Virus record (IMG/VR): IMGVR_UViG_3300023171_000038
Span: 1-24,990 of that record
DNA from: a virus
Length of the DNA: 24,990 nt
Direction: 5' to 3' (one strand)
A program made the position numbers and the translations under genes. The notes under the pieces are model-generated. The model ran no database searches, had not been told where the DNA came from, and saw nothing but the letters and a program-made list of their open reading frames with translations. Shown here in pieces: positions 1-7,923 of this stretch. Numbering within the stretch: the first letter of the stretch is position 1; each line of letters begins with the position of its first letter.

Positions 1-1349
1 CTAAGATAGGTGGCGGAACTTCTGGAGATTTATCGGCAATTAGAAAAGAAGGTGCTCCGATAACAGGTGGAGGCTTCGCAGATGGTGTTATGAGATATGT
101 AAAAAGAATTCAGGACACCACAAGTTGGATTAGCCAAAGAAGTAGAAGAGGTAAATTTGCTGCTTATCTAGACGTTGAGCATCCAGATATTTTAAAATTC
201 TTGACCATTAAAGATAAAACCTCAGACATACATGAAGTACCTTTTGCTGTTAAAATAGGGGATGAGTGGATTAAACAGTTAAAAGAAGGGGATACAGAAA
301 AAAGAGAAATCTGGGCAAAAATAATTAAAAAGAAGTTCGAAACAGGATTCCCTTACATAATGTTCAAAGATAATGTAAACAACGTAAGGCCAGATATTTA
401 TAAGGAAATAGGTAAGTATGTAAATAACAGTAATTTATGTTCCGAAATTCTATTATCTAATGACCACAAAAATACATTTGTTTGCTGTATAGGAGCTATG
501 AATTTGGTTCATTTCGATGAGTGGAAAAATACAGACGCTGTTGAGGTATTACTTAATCTACTAGATACTTTTCTGTTAGATTTTATTAGTAAAAATGAAA
601 CCAATGTATTAATGCACAGAGCTGTTAATTTTGCTAAAGAACAAATGGCAGTTGGTATTGGAGCTAGTGGTTATCATTCTTATTTACAAATGAATATGAT
701 TCCATTAGAAAGTATGGAAGCTAAGTTTAAAAACACTGAAATATTTAGTAAATTGAAAGAGTTGTCTTATAAAGCTTCCGAAAAAATGGCTTTAGAATAC
801 GGTAAAGCTCCTTTATTAAAAGATGATAAATATACTAGGCGACATGTTACTTTAAATGCTATCGCTCCTAATACTTCAAGCAGTGAAATTGTTGGGCAAT
901 GGTCGCAAAGTATAGAGCCAGTTTATAGTAATTATTTCATTAAAGCTTTGGCCAAGTCTAAACACGCACAAAAGAATGTATTTTTAGAGCAGTTATTAGC
1001 AGAAAAAGATAAGAACACAGAAGATGTTTGGGAAACAATCAAAAACAACAACGGTTCAGTACAACACTTGGACTTTTTAAGCACTTTAGAAAAATCTGTA
1101 TTTAAAACTTTTCCAGAAATAAGTCCTATGGAATTGTTGATTCAAAACTCTACGAGAACAAAATATATTGATCAGGGGGTTTCATTTAATACCATGATTC
1201 CATTTGGTACTTCAGCAAAAGAGGTAAGCGATTACTACTTAAAAGCACACGAGTTAGGAATTAAGACTCTTTACTACCAATTGAACCAAAATGCTGCCCA
1301 AACATTCACTCGAAAATCAATCTTAGAATGTGATAGTTGTGCTGGTTAA
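1..1349 (+). CDS. nrdA: Ribonucleoside-diphosphate reductase, large (alpha) subunit, class I; 5' end outside the window
   Basis: This enzyme reduces ribonucleotides to deoxyribonucleotides using a thiyl radical. The frame is open from base 3 with no start, so the N-terminal part, including the first redox cysteine, lies upstream of the window. Visible class I landmarks are a Gly-rich GGGTSGDLSAIR stretch, QRSRRGKFAAYLD, the active-site NLCSEI (the N-x-C-x-E of the family), a second redox cysteine in FVCCIGAMNL, the radical-transfer tyrosine pair in KTLYYQ, and a C-terminal CDSCAG cysteine pair for re-reduction. A terminator follows the stop directly, so this ends its transcription unit. The small subunit (NrdB) is not in the window and may lie upstream. 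A T4-type phage-encoded reductase that supplies dNTPs for replication is the natural reading. Confidence 0.95.
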   Translation, partial: KIGGGTSGDLSAIRKEGAPITGGGFADGVMRYVKRIQDTTSWISQRSRRGKFAAYLDVEHPDILKFLTIKDKTSDIHEVPFAVKIGDEWIKQLKEGDTEKREIWAKIIKKKFETGFPYIMFKDNVNNVRPDIYKEIGKYVNNSNLCSEILLSNDHKNTFVCCIGAMNLVHFDEWKNTDAVEVLLNLLDTFLLDFISKNETNVLMHRAVNFAKEQMAVGIGASGYHSYLQMNMIPLESMEAKFKNTEIFSKLKELSYKASEKMALEYGKAPLLKDDKYTRRHVTLNAIAPNTSSSEIVGQWSQSIEPVYSNYFIKALAKSKHAQKNVFLEQLLAEKDKNTEDVWETIKNNNGSVQHLDFLSTLEKSVFKTFPEISPMELLIQNSTRTKYIDQGVSFNTMIPFGTSAKEVSDYYLKAHELGIKTLYYQLNQNAAQTFTRKSILECDSCAG

Positions 1350-1357
1350 ACCAACCA

Positions 1358-1390
1358 AATCCTCCAATAAAACGGGGGATTTTTTATTTT
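1358..1390 (+). terminator. Rho-independent terminator after nrdA
   Basis: AATCCTCC (1358-1365) pairs with GGGGGATT (1374-1381), with one G-U pair and an 8-nt loop, and is followed by a T-rich tail. It sits 8 nt after the nrdA stop and before a new promoter, so it separates two transcription units. Confidence 0.85.
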
Positions 1391-1413
1391 ATATAAAGTT
1401 TTTACAAAAAAGC

Positions 1414-1444
1414 TTGTGAGATAAATAAATTAGTTGTAAGTTTG
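1414..1444 (+). promoter_or_regulatory. Bacteroidota-type promoter (TTG-N20-TAAGTTTG)
   Basis: The -33 TTG is at 1414-1416 within AAAAGCTTGT and the -7 box TAAGTTTG at 1437-1444, exactly 20 nt apart. This fits the Bacteroidota consensus TTG / TAnnTTTG. The first ATG is 20 nt past the -7 box, giving a very short leader. The AAAAGCTTGT block recurs at the promoter at 9209. Confidence 0.8.
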
Positions 1445-1464
1445 CAATAATAAAAATAAGAAAT

Positions 1465-1641
1465 ATGACAGCATTAAATTTATACACAGAGTGTGAAGAC
1501 CCAGAAGATATAATTGAGGGATTTAAAAAATTTGCAGAATATCATGTACAAAAGGCTTTGACAGAAGCTAGTGATAAATTTGACGCAGAATGTAATAAAT
1601 ACGTAATTTTAAATGCGTATCCACTAGAAAACATTAAATAA
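1465..1641 (+). CDS. Small acidic protein, 58 aa, unknown function
   Basis: First ORF after the promoter at 1414-1444. It starts at an ATG preceded by an A-rich stretch and ends with TAA, whose last base is shared with the next ATG (TAATG). The sequence begins MTALNLYTECEDPED and is acidic and probably helical, with two cysteines (residues 10 and 43) and no recognisable domain. The promoter, start context and coupled downstream ORF make it likely real. Function unknown. Confidence 0.65.
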   Translation: MTALNLYTECEDPEDIIEGFKKFAEYHVQKALTEASDKFDAECNKYVILNAYPLENIK

Positions 1642-1748
1642 TGACAGACCAAGAACAACGGAAAGCAAACATTACTTTCATTAAAACAGTTGCAGTAACA
1701 TTAATCATATTAGGAATTATACTTTGGCGCATAAATACAGTAAAATAA
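1641..1748 (+). CDS. Single-span membrane peptide, 35 aa
   Basis: Its ATG overlaps the previous stop (TAATG), which suggests translational coupling. A polar N-terminus (MTDQEQRKAN) is followed by one hydrophobic segment, about residues 11-29 (ITFIKTVAVTLIILGIILW), and a short basic tail. It probably sits in the inner membrane. Phages often encode such peptides, with roles ranging from lysis control to superinfection exclusion; nothing here chooses between these. Confidence 0.55.
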   Translation: MTDQEQRKANITFIKTVAVTLIILGIILWRINTVK

Positions 1749-1767
1749 CGAAAGAATCTACTTAACT

Positions 1768-2004
1768 ATGAAAACAACATTTTATTTATTTGATAGGGAT
1801 AACGGGGATTACTGGGTCAATGATAAACGATGTACTGAACTATTTACACTAGATGGATTTTTATATGAGCCAAATGGTAACATAGTTAAACACATCGTAG
1901 ACCCAAAGACTAATTTTATAAAATCTCTAACGATAACCACCGTTAATGACAAATTCACCGAAAAATCAATAGAACGAAGAATAGTATTATATAAAAGTGA
2001 GTAA
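1768..2004 (+). CDS. Hypothetical protein, 78 aa
   Basis: Third ORF of the unit that begins at the 1414 promoter. It starts MKTTFYLFDRDNGDYW and has alternating hydrophobic and charged stretches typical of a small beta-rich fold (FTLDGFLYEPNG, FIKSLTITTVND). No family recognised. Its last 8 nt overlap the GTG-started gene that follows. Confidence 0.7.
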   Translation: MKTTFYLFDRDNGDYWVNDKRCTELFTLDGFLYEPNGNIVKHIVDPKTNFIKSLTITTVNDKFTEKSIERRIVLYKSE

Positions 2005-2188
2005 AAAATACAATAAAATAAATAAAGAAGCTGTTCTTAGTCTTTTTTTGCGCGAAAAACAAGTAATAAACAGAAATTACATAGCAAAACAATTAAACTG
2101 TTCTGTATACAGTGTAAGAATAGCCTTAGAGCAATTAAAAGACGATAATAAAATTAAATTAAGTAATCACGGCCATCGAGCCATTTAA
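1997..2188 (+). CDS. Small winged-helix / HTH-like protein, 63 aa
   Basis: GTG start overlapping the previous gene by 8 nt; no in-frame ATG is available. After a basic N-terminus (SKKYNKINKEA), residues 12-50 read as a helix, then NYIAKQLNCSVYSVRIALEQL, the usual pattern of a DNA-recognition helix-turn-helix, then a KIKLSNHG segment like a wing. It may be a phage transcriptional regulator. The match rests on pattern, not on a named family. The DNA at its 5' end carries one T7-GCGCG-A5 motif (2043-2059). Confidence 0.65.
   Translation: MSKKYNKINKEAVLSLFLREKQVINRNYIAKQLNCSVYSVRIALEQLKDDNKIKLSNHGHRAI
2042..2058 (+). repeat. 17-nt exact repeat, copy 1 (partner at 7889-7905)
   Basis: CTTTTTTTGCGCGAAAA occurs identically here, inside a coding region, and at 7889-7905, between genes. 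It is the longest exact instance of the dispersed T-tract / GC-core / A-tract motif described in the findings. Confidence 0.8.
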
Positions 2189-2199
2189 AAACCAACAAC

Positions 2200-2478
2200 A
2201 TGAAAAGAAAAGACTTATTAGAGAGCGGATTAACAGAAGGACAAAATCCAACAGCAATTGTAACAAACACATTGAAAAAAGATTCTAAATTCATTAACAA
2301 AGCTAAAAGAGACCTGGAGGATGCGATTGAAAGTGCAGAAGAAGCATTAGAAGAAAGATTAGCGTCTAACACGCCACTAGACAAATCAACAGTTGAAGTC
2401 TTATTTGCCAAAATTATTGATCTAAAAGCAACTACAAAGCTTTATGAGCAATTTGAGTCAGAGATTTTAGCAGAGTAA
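2200..2478 (+). CDS. Hypothetical coiled-coil protein, 92 aa
   Basis: Almost wholly helical and strongly charged. Residues about 26-55 (KDSKFINKAKRDLEDAIESAEEALEERL) have heptad-like spacing, so a coiled coil is likely. Starts MKRKDLLESGLTEGQN. It is the last gene before the UUCG terminator at 2486. The family looks like a small phage protein of unknown function. Confidence 0.75.
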   Translation: MKRKDLLESGLTEGQNPTAIVTNTLKKDSKFINKAKRDLEDAIESAEEALEERLASNTPLDKSTVEVLFAKIIDLKATTKLYEQFESEILAE

Positions 2479-2485
2479 TCATCAT

Positions 2486-2503
2486 CCCTCTTCGGAGGGT
2501 TTT
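2486..2503 (+). terminator. UUCG-capped intrinsic terminator
   Basis: CCCTC (2486-2490), TTCG loop, GAGGG (2495-2499), then TTTT. A compact 5-bp stem with the extra-stable UUCG loop, 8 nt after the preceding stop. No promoter is visible between it and the next ATG at 2515, so read-through is probably needed for the downstream genes. Confidence 0.75.
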
Positions 2504-2514
2504 AAATTAGAGTT

Positions 2515-3870
2515 ATGAAAGAAGTTTATTTTTATACCCCCACAATATTATCTTATCTAGATTTAGTTTCAATGGGTGGAAGTGACAAAGCAGATGATGA
2601 TTCTACAATAGGTAAATATAATTCTGGGCTAAAATTTAGCATGGCTTTAGCATTACAGAATGATGTTGAAATGTTGATTAGAACCTATGATGAGGAATTT
2701 TCAGACAATCACCAACGTCAGCGTGAAACTTCTTACTATATAGACACATACACAGAGGCTTGCGAGCAAACAGATAAAGTAAAGAACTTAATTAAGTTGA
2801 CTAAATCAGTAGTTGCTCAAAACTTTCATTCAGGTGTTTGTGATGATTATGGCGGAGGAGAATATCCAGAAGAAGAGTTAAAAACAGGCTTTTCTACTAA
2901 AATGGGCGTAGACTGGAGTCTTTGGATGTTACTTAGAGAGATTTATTCAAATATGGTAGATGAAAATGGATATTATTATGAAGATGTTTGTAAGCATGTA
3001 AACTTAGGAACTGTTATTAAATTAGGTTTTAAAGAAGATTCAGAATTTGCCGAGATTTGGAATAACCGTCATTTGTACATCAATGAAAAAGAGCCTTTAT
3101 TTAAAATTTCCGATTCTTTAGATATCCTGGAAAATGAGGAGAAATATTTAAGAATTTACAAACAAAATATTTTAGTTTACAAGGATGAGAATGTACCTAG
3201 TAGATATGCTTTTAATGTCAAATTTGGAAACATAGATGAACGAAGAATACTTTCAGATATTTACACTGTAGAAGGTGAGATTGTTTCTGCTATAATGAGA
3301 ACTAAAAATGAAGAATTTCTAAGACAAATTATATCTGCTGACTTCCAAACTTTGGATAAAGAGTTTTTAGCTAATAGGAGCCCTTACTATTCTCCAAGTG
3401 AATTAATACATGACATCGCTTTTGAAATTTATGAAGCTAATGGCGAAGTTAAATCTTATGAGTGGATTATTGATGGAATTAAAAAGCTTAAAAACTGTAG
3501 AATTGGTGGTAAGAAGATAACCAATGTTGGAGATAGTTTGTGGCAATACAGTAATACAGTAACTGTTGAGTCTGTTCCTGAGCCATGTTCTGAACCTGCT
3601 GTTGAGATTGAAGGAGAGATTCTTATTAGTCCTTTTTCCGCGGAAATAAAAAAATATTACAACTTCGAATTAGATGTAGAAGTAACTAAAGCTAAATTAA
3701 AAGGAAGTAAATGTATTGCTGATAAATATAATAATTGTTTGATTATAGATAACGATTTTAATATAGAAACTGATTTTCCAGAATTAATCGTGCAATATCT
3801 CGATCTTACGGTGAAAGAAAATGTAATTATAGCCATGAGTGAATATATAACTAAACTACTAAAAAAGTAA
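2515..3870 (+). CDS. Phage protein, 451 aa, possible permuted GHKL-type ATPase
   Basis: Long unknown protein. Residues 31-40 (TIGKYNSGLK) resemble the glycine-rich GxxGxGxK loop of GHKL (histidine kinase/Hsp90/MutL) ATPases. Residues 134-150 (WSLWMLLREIYSNMVDE) resemble their N-box (E142, N146, D149). The glycine loop comes before the N-box, the reverse of the usual order, which suggests a circular permutation. I recall phage proteins with this FGSGLKYA...WMALRE layout, but I cannot confirm the family. The C-terminal 150 residues look like a separate domain. It is the first gene after the 2486 terminator and is followed 1 nt later by the MazG-like gene. A role in DNA handling or host takeover is only a guess. 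Confidence 0.7.
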   Translation: MKEVYFYTPTILSYLDLVSMGGSDKADDDSTIGKYNSGLKFSMALALQNDVEMLIRTYDEEFSDNHQRQRETSYYIDTYTEACEQTDKVKNLIKLTKSVVAQNFHSGVCDDYGGGEYPEEELKTGFSTKMGVDWSLWMLLREIYSNMVDENGYYYEDVCKHVNLGTVIKLGFKEDSEFAEIWNNRHLYINEKEPLFKISDSLDILENEEKYLRIYKQNILVYKDENVPSRYAFNVKFGNIDERRILSDIYTVEGEIVSAIMRTKNEEFLRQIISADFQTLDKEFLANRSPYYSPSELIHDIAFEIYEANGEVKSYEWIIDGIKKLKNCRIGGKKITNVGDSLWQYSNTVTVESVPEPCSEPAVEIEGEILISPFSAEIKKYYNFELDVEVTKAKLKGSKCIADKYNNCLIIDNDFNIETDFPELIVQYLDLTVKENVIIAMSEYITKLLKK

Positions 3871-3871
3871 A

Positions 3872-4222
3872 ATGAAATACAACGAATTAGAACCATTAGT
3901 TATTCAATGGGCAAAAGATAAAGGGATTTTAGAAAAAGCAACTCCATTAGATCAAGCTAAGAAAACATACGAGGAGTTACATGAATTAATTGAGGCATTA
4001 GAAGTACAAGAAGATGATGTATCAGATTACTATAACGTGAAAGGAAAGCTTGTAAATACAAATGAAGAAATTCTGGATGCGTTAGGAGATATTCTTGTGA
4101 CTATCATTATTCAAGCTGAAATGCAAGGACTTAAATTAGAAGATTGTTTAGAGTCTGCTTATAATGTGATTTCTAAACGTACTGGAAGTATGCAAAATGG
4201 TCAATTTGTAAAGGACGAGTAG
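3872..4222 (+). CDS. MazG-like nucleotide pyrophosphohydrolase
   Basis: All-alpha NTP pyrophosphatase, hydrolysing (d)NTPs to (d)NMPs and pyrophosphate. At 116 aa it is a single-domain member. The metal-binding signature is present: E35xxE38 in KTYEELHELIEAL, then E66xxD69 and D73 in NEEILDALGDILV. The conserved tail SKRTGSMQNGQFVK is typical of phage MazG proteins. It probably cleans the nucleotide pool or alters alarmone/nucleotide signalling in the infected cell, in keeping with the reductase at 1-1349. It lies in a tightly packed run of genes (1 nt after the upstream stop, 1 nt before the next start). Confidence 0.88.
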   Translation: MKYNELEPLVIQWAKDKGILEKATPLDQAKKTYEELHELIEALEVQEDDVSDYYNVKGKLVNTNEEILDALGDILVTIIIQAEMQGLKLEDCLESAYNVISKRTGSMQNGQFVKDE

Positions 4223-4223
4223 C

Positions 4224-4415
4224 ATGAAAAAAGAAGTAACAGCTAAATTCACTTTGCTAGGTGATGAAATAAACGAAGCATTTTATGATGTGTTTGTAAG
4301 AAAAATGAAGGGTGCTAATATTAATGCAGCATTCTCACCAAAAGATATAAAAATAGACTTTAATGATTTTTTAGAAGTGTCACTAACAATAATAGAAGAA
4401 AAAGAAATAAACTGA
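4224..4415 (+). CDS. Hypothetical protein, 63 aa
   Basis: Small protein starting MKKEVTAKFTLLGDEINE, with a helix-rich middle (FYDVFVRKMKGANINAAF) and an acidic tail. It lies between the MazG-like gene and the 4417 gene with 1-nt gaps on both sides, so it is surely co-translated. No family recognised. Confidence 0.7.
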   Translation: MKKEVTAKFTLLGDEINEAFYDVFVRKMKGANINAAFSPKDIKIDFNDFLEVSLTIIEEKEIN

Positions 4416-4416
4416 T

Positions 4417-4932
4417 ATGTACTACAAAATAACGAACAAAGACTCAAAAGTGTATCAAGAACTACACGCTTTAAGAACAAAAGAACTAAAAATAGAGGGA
4501 GATAACATCAAAGCTATTGAAGAAAAAACAGGTATGACTTGGGAGAATAGTTTTGGAAATCATGGTCAACAAACTTTTAGACGAGTTTCTTCTTATCAAG
4601 GATTTGAATTTAAAGAGACTGAAAAGATTGATCCTAAGATTTGGAAACAACATAAAGAGCATGCAGAACTTTATGTTCCAAATACAAGAACTAAGCTTGG
4701 CCGAGAAATGCAGGAGTTTTTAAATAATGGATTGCAAGGAAGTAATTATCATAAAGTTATTAAGAATTTAGATTTAGAAGATCTTCACAGATTTACTTTT
4801 CCTTTTGTAGAAATTGTTGACGATTTAATTATTATCTTTCTGGGAGACGGCCACGAACCTAAAGATGAAAACTTAATAGAAATAACTAAGAAAGAGTTTC
4901 AAAGTTTAAGAGAAGAACTTGTTATTGTATAA
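4417..4932 (+). CDS. Hypothetical phage protein, 171 aa
   Basis: Soluble protein beginning MYYKITNKDSKVYQEL. The N-terminal third has TGMTWENSFGNHGQQTFRRV, the middle has many charged residues (KIWKQHKEHAELYVPNTRT) and a GREMQEFL segment, and a hydrophobic strand FVEIVDDLIIIFLGDG precedes a helical C-terminus. The layout suggests an alpha/beta domain. Similar uncharacterised proteins are common in Bacteroidota phages as I remember them. Function unknown. Confidence 0.75.
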   Translation: MYYKITNKDSKVYQELHALRTKELKIEGDNIKAIEEKTGMTWENSFGNHGQQTFRRVSSYQGFEFKETEKIDPKIWKQHKEHAELYVPNTRTKLGREMQEFLNNGLQGSNYHKVIKNLDLEDLHRFTFPFVEIVDDLIIIFLGDGHEPKDENLIEITKKEFQSLREELVIV

Positions 4933-4934
4933 AT

Positions 4935-5270
4935 ATGAAAGAGACAAGAGTAAATTCAGAGTACATAACACATATTAAAATTACACCTGCTGTTAATAGC
5001 GGTTTTGTGTGGCGAGATAAAGTAGAGAAAAGAAGATTATTTGGCAGAGATAAAAGCATACCAGAAGGGTATTATTCTAAATGGGGGCATTGGCTTGATG
5101 TTGAAAATTGGAAATATCTTAGTATTATTGATAATATTGTTTGGTATCAGCCTTTTTTAGAAGTTTTTTGCGGTGAAACTTTAGTTTATAGTGCCCATTA
5201 TGAAACGACAGAAGAAATTAGAGAACTTTGTCAAAGAGAGTTTCCATATATAAATGTTATTTTATCATGA
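4935..5270 (+). CDS. Hypothetical protein, 111 aa
   Basis: Aromatic-rich beta-type protein (VWRDKVEKRRLFGRDK, YYSKWGHWLDVENWKYLSI, WYQPFLEVFCGE). Stop codon overlaps the next ATG (ATGA at 5267-5270). No family recognised. Confidence 0.7.
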   Translation: MKETRVNSEYITHIKITPAVNSGFVWRDKVEKRRLFGRDKSIPEGYYSKWGHWLDVENWKYLSIIDNIVWYQPFLEVFCGETLVYSAHYETTEEIRELCQREFPYINVILS

Positions 5271-5542
5271 AAGCCTTTAAAATAAAAAACCAATACGATT
5301 TATTCTCAACTGGAGGTAATAATCCCAGATGGACTAAAAGAGGCAAAACTTGGGGCAGTTTTCAAGCTTTAAAATTACATTTAAGACAGTTTTGCTCTAA
5401 AACTCATTTTAATGGGGAAGAATGGGTTTATAAATGGACGAATGAAATTGGTGATGACTGGATTGTAATTGAATTATCAGAGGAAGGCCTTAAAGAATAC
5501 TCAGCAAAAGAGTTATATAAACCAACAGAAGAGGAACTATGA
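5267..5542 (+). CDS. Hypothetical protein, 91 aa
   Basis: The ATG at 5267 overlaps the upstream TGA by 4 nt; a longer in-frame start at 5228 would overlap the previous gene by 43 nt and is less likely. Starts MKAFKIKNQYDLFSTGG and contains a WTKRGKTWGSFQALKLHL segment, a common motif in small phage proteins of unknown role. The C-terminus is acidic. Coupled by another ATGA overlap to the next gene. Confidence 0.7.
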   Translation: MKAFKIKNQYDLFSTGGNNPRWTKRGKTWGSFQALKLHLRQFCSKTHFNGEEWVYKWTNEIGDDWIVIELSEEGLKEYSAKELYKPTEEEL

Positions 5543-5853
5543 GTTACGAATTACAAAAATTAGTAGAAGCACACGAAGCATTCTTGGATACAGATATTCC
5601 AGATTCAGATTGGAATAAATTAGATGGTGATCCAATTCCTGGCGGAAAAATAGAAATAAAATGGAAAGGAAGAGAATTCACAGATGAAGGTTATTTCTTT
5701 GCTTTACCTACAAGTGACACAGATATCTACGACATTTGTGTTCATATTCCCGAACCAGATAATAGTGATGGAATGGATAGTGCGCCACCTGTGTGGATTA
5801 ATTTATATCAGTTGGTCATGAATAAACAAGTTAAATGGATAAAATGTAAGTAG
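5539..5853 (+). CDS. Hypothetical acidic protein, 104 aa
   Basis: ATGA overlap with the previous gene. Very acidic, rich in D and P (LDTDIPDSDWNKLDGDPIPGG, PEPDNSDGMDSAPPVW), with a short hydrophobic C-terminus. Such charge suggests a DNA mimic or a small interaction protein, but that is speculation. No family recognised. Confidence 0.7.
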   Translation: MSYELQKLVEAHEAFLDTDIPDSDWNKLDGDPIPGGKIEIKWKGREFTDEGYFFALPTSDTDIYDICVHIPEPDNSDGMDSAPPVWINLYQLVMNKQVKWIKCK

Positions 5854-5855
5854 AT

Positions 5856-6506
5856 ATGTATTTAAACTTCACACCAATACAACAAAATTTGCAAAGAGGG
5901 GATTTAGAATTACTCACAGCAATAAAACAGGTTGAAACAGACTATCTTTTAAAAGAATTAACTGAAAGTGATTTAGAGCGTTTTAAGACACTAAATTTTA
6001 TAAGTGAGGTCAAGCTAAAGAAAAAAGGAGATCATGTCTATACAACTCTTAGAGCATCAGATATTCTTAAAAAACTATTGATTTCTATTTCTTTTGAAGG
6101 CGCGCCAGACGAAGAAAGCAAAAAAATAGGAGAGTGGATATTTTCAGTGTTTAAAAATCGTAGTGGTGGGATCATAAAAAATAAGACAGAAACGATTAGG
6201 CGCTTGCACTGGTTTAAATCAATAACAAAAATCGAAGGTAATTTCTTAGCACTTTTAATTCAAAGTTATTTTTCAGATACATATGATGCAAACTTAGGAG
6301 TATCAGTGAAAGACTTTATGGAAGAAAATAAGAGAGGGGTGCTTAATCAAATGTGTGATAATATCTGTTGGTCTCCTCCTAATCATTTTGCGAGAAATTA
6401 CACTTTGGCTGATTCGCCACTTTACCGTTATTATGAAGACAATCAACAATACATTGAAAATATTTGGAAAACTAATTTAGACGAAGATGGTAATAGAAGA
6501 AAATAG
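5856..6506 (+). CDS. Hypothetical protein, 216 aa, upstream of the helicase
   Basis: Starts MYLNFTPIQQNLQRGDLELL. The first 60 residues, ending in KLKKKGDHVYTTLRASD, resemble a winged-helix fold (phage replication-protein style). The rest is mostly helical, ending in a region with aromatic residues (YRYYEDNQQYIENIW). Its place two genes before the DnaB-like helicase makes a replication accessory role (helicase loader or initiator) possible, but no signature proves it. Confidence 0.75.
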   Translation: MYLNFTPIQQNLQRGDLELLTAIKQVETDYLLKELTESDLERFKTLNFISEVKLKKKGDHVYTTLRASDILKKLLISISFEGAPDEESKKIGEWIFSVFKNRSGGIIKNKTETIRRLHWFKSITKIEGNFLALLIQSYFSDTYDANLGVSVKDFMEENKRGVLNQMCDNICWSPPNHFARNYTLADSPLYRYYEDNQQYIENIWKTNLDEDGNRRK

Positions 6507-6738
6507 AAAGAAGGTTTTAGACAGACTAGAACAAATAAAAACTGTAGATGCCTTTGTATATGCAGTTAATTTCAAAGGTAAGCGGTTAAAGATGGGTTCT
6601 GGAAAATCTTCTTGGGCTTCAATCGGGGCAGCCAAGAACGCACTTAGAATTCAAATACCTTCTATTAGTGGCGGTAAGCATTTGGAAGTTTTAAAAGAAT
6701 TAGAAGCAGAAGGAATAATTGAATATATTAAATTGTAA
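6487..6738 (+). CDS. Hypothetical protein, 83 aa
   Basis: Overlaps the upstream gene by 20 nt and ends 15 nt before the helicase start. N-terminal helix (ENRKKVLDRLEQIKTV), then a strand-rich middle with KGKRLKMGSGKSSWASIGAAKNAL. That GSGKSS only superficially resembles a P-loop; no Walker B is present and the protein is too short to be an NTPase. Function unknown. Confidence 0.7.
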   Translation: MVIEENRKKVLDRLEQIKTVDAFVYAVNFKGKRLKMGSGKSSWASIGAAKNALRIQIPSISGGKHLEVLKELEAEGIIEYIKL

Positions 6739-6753
6739 AAGAAGTACAAAAGT

Positions 6754-7887
6754 ATGCAAATAGAGAAATTTAAAGATTTAACAGTAAAAGCATTTGCAGA
6801 AATAAAACAATACCAATTAGGAGAAAAAGGTATAATTAAAACTGGCCAAAGTTATTTTGACGACTTATTTCCTGTAGTAAATGGCTCTATAATAATTTTT
6901 TCGGCGGGCTCAGGTATTGGAAAATCCCATAAACTAGCTCAAATTACTGATAATATATTAAATACAGCAATAAACCCAACAGCAGGTAATTTTGCAGTTT
7001 TGCACATTTCTTTGGAGATGAGAGTGATGAGTTTAGTCTTAAGGGGAATGTCTAAAAAGATTAAGTCAAAATCTAAAAAAGATATTTTATTACAAGAATT
7101 TACAGAGGAAGAAAGACAACAAGCTAATGAGTATTTTTTAAGTCTGCAAGATGAAAGGGTTTTTATTTCGCAAGTTCCTACAACACCTAAGAAGTTTTAT
7201 GAGGGATGTGTTACTTTTCTAGATGCCAATAAAGACAAGGACAGTGTAATTATTACTGTTGACCACCTTGCCCTAATATCTGGAGATAATGGAGAACCTA
7301 GAAATTCTATTATTGAAAAGTTTATAGAAAGAGTAAATGATTTAAAAATGTTATATGAAAATGTTGTGTTCATTCTTCTTTCTCAAACTAACTCAGATAT
7401 GCAAAAAAGAGCACAAGATAAAAACATAATGTCTCAACCAACAGCTAGTGATATTTATTATTCTCAATTTACATTTCAAGTCGCTGATTATGTAGCTATT
7501 ATGATTAGCCCAGGACGTTTTGGTATTAAAGAATATTCAAAAATAACTCCTGATCGTTATCCTAATCTAGAGAAATATTTCTTAGAAGAAGATAAAAATG
7601 GTAGGGTTTCGTTGGAAACTTATGGAGTAAATTATGTCCATTTACTTAAGTGTCGTGAGGCAGAAGGGCTTTATCTAGATATTTACGCAGAAGAAATGAA
7701 TATACCTAATGTAGATAAAGAAAGAGAGATTAGGAAAAAAGAAAATATGCCTACATTTAGTTCTACTATACCATCATTCAATACTGTTGATTTCACTGTA
7801 GAGAAGCCGTTGCAAGTAGCTCCTAATTTTGATTTAGCTTCTGCTTTTGATGTTCCTGATACTAAGAAAGCTGAAGACCCTTTTTAA
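6754..7887 (+). CDS. DnaB-type replicative helicase (RecA-like core only)
   Basis: 377-aa ATPase matching the C-terminal motor domain of DnaB/gp4 helicases. Walker A is AGSGIGKS (K57, S58), the catalytic-glutamate strand is HISLEM (E88), Walker B is VIITVDHL (D170), and the sensor glutamine is in LLSQTNSDMQKRA (Q211). Residues 1-40 carry the linker-type KTGQSYFDDLFP seen before the core. The usual DnaB N-terminal domain and any primase domain are missing, so priming must come from elsewhere, possibly the protein at 23785. The C-terminal 60 residues are low-complexity and proline-containing and may bind a partner. The ring helicase would unwind DNA ahead of the polymerase at 16059. Confidence 0.88.
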   Translation: MQIEKFKDLTVKAFAEIKQYQLGEKGIIKTGQSYFDDLFPVVNGSIIIFSAGSGIGKSHKLAQITDNILNTAINPTAGNFAVLHISLEMRVMSLVLRGMSKKIKSKSKKDILLQEFTEEERQQANEYFLSLQDERVFISQVPTTPKKFYEGCVTFLDANKDKDSVIITVDHLALISGDNGEPRNSIIEKFIERVNDLKMLYENVVFILLSQTNSDMQKRAQDKNIMSQPTASDIYYSQFTFQVADYVAIMISPGRFGIKEYSKITPDRYPNLEKYFLEEDKNGRVSLETYGVNYVHLLKCREAEGLYLDIYAEEMNIPNVDKEREIRKKENMPTFSSTIPSFNTVDFTVEKPLQVAPNFDLASAFDVPDTKKAEDPF

Positions 7888-7888
7888 A

Positions 7889-7905
7889 CTTTTTTTGCGC
7901 GAAAA
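7889..7905 (+). repeat. 17-nt exact repeat, copy 2 (partner at 2042-2058)
   Basis: CTTTTTTTGCGCGAAAA, 1 nt after the helicase stop. Identical to 2042-2058, although one copy is coding and the other intergenic, so protein constraint does not explain the match. Confidence 0.8.
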
Positions 7906-7923
7906 CAATTAAAACAAAATATT

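Noticed and set aside
6487-6738. GSGKSS in the 83-aa protein as a Walker A P-loop
   Set aside because: The protein is too short for a P-loop NTPase, the motif is not preceded by a hydrophobic strand, and no Walker B follows.
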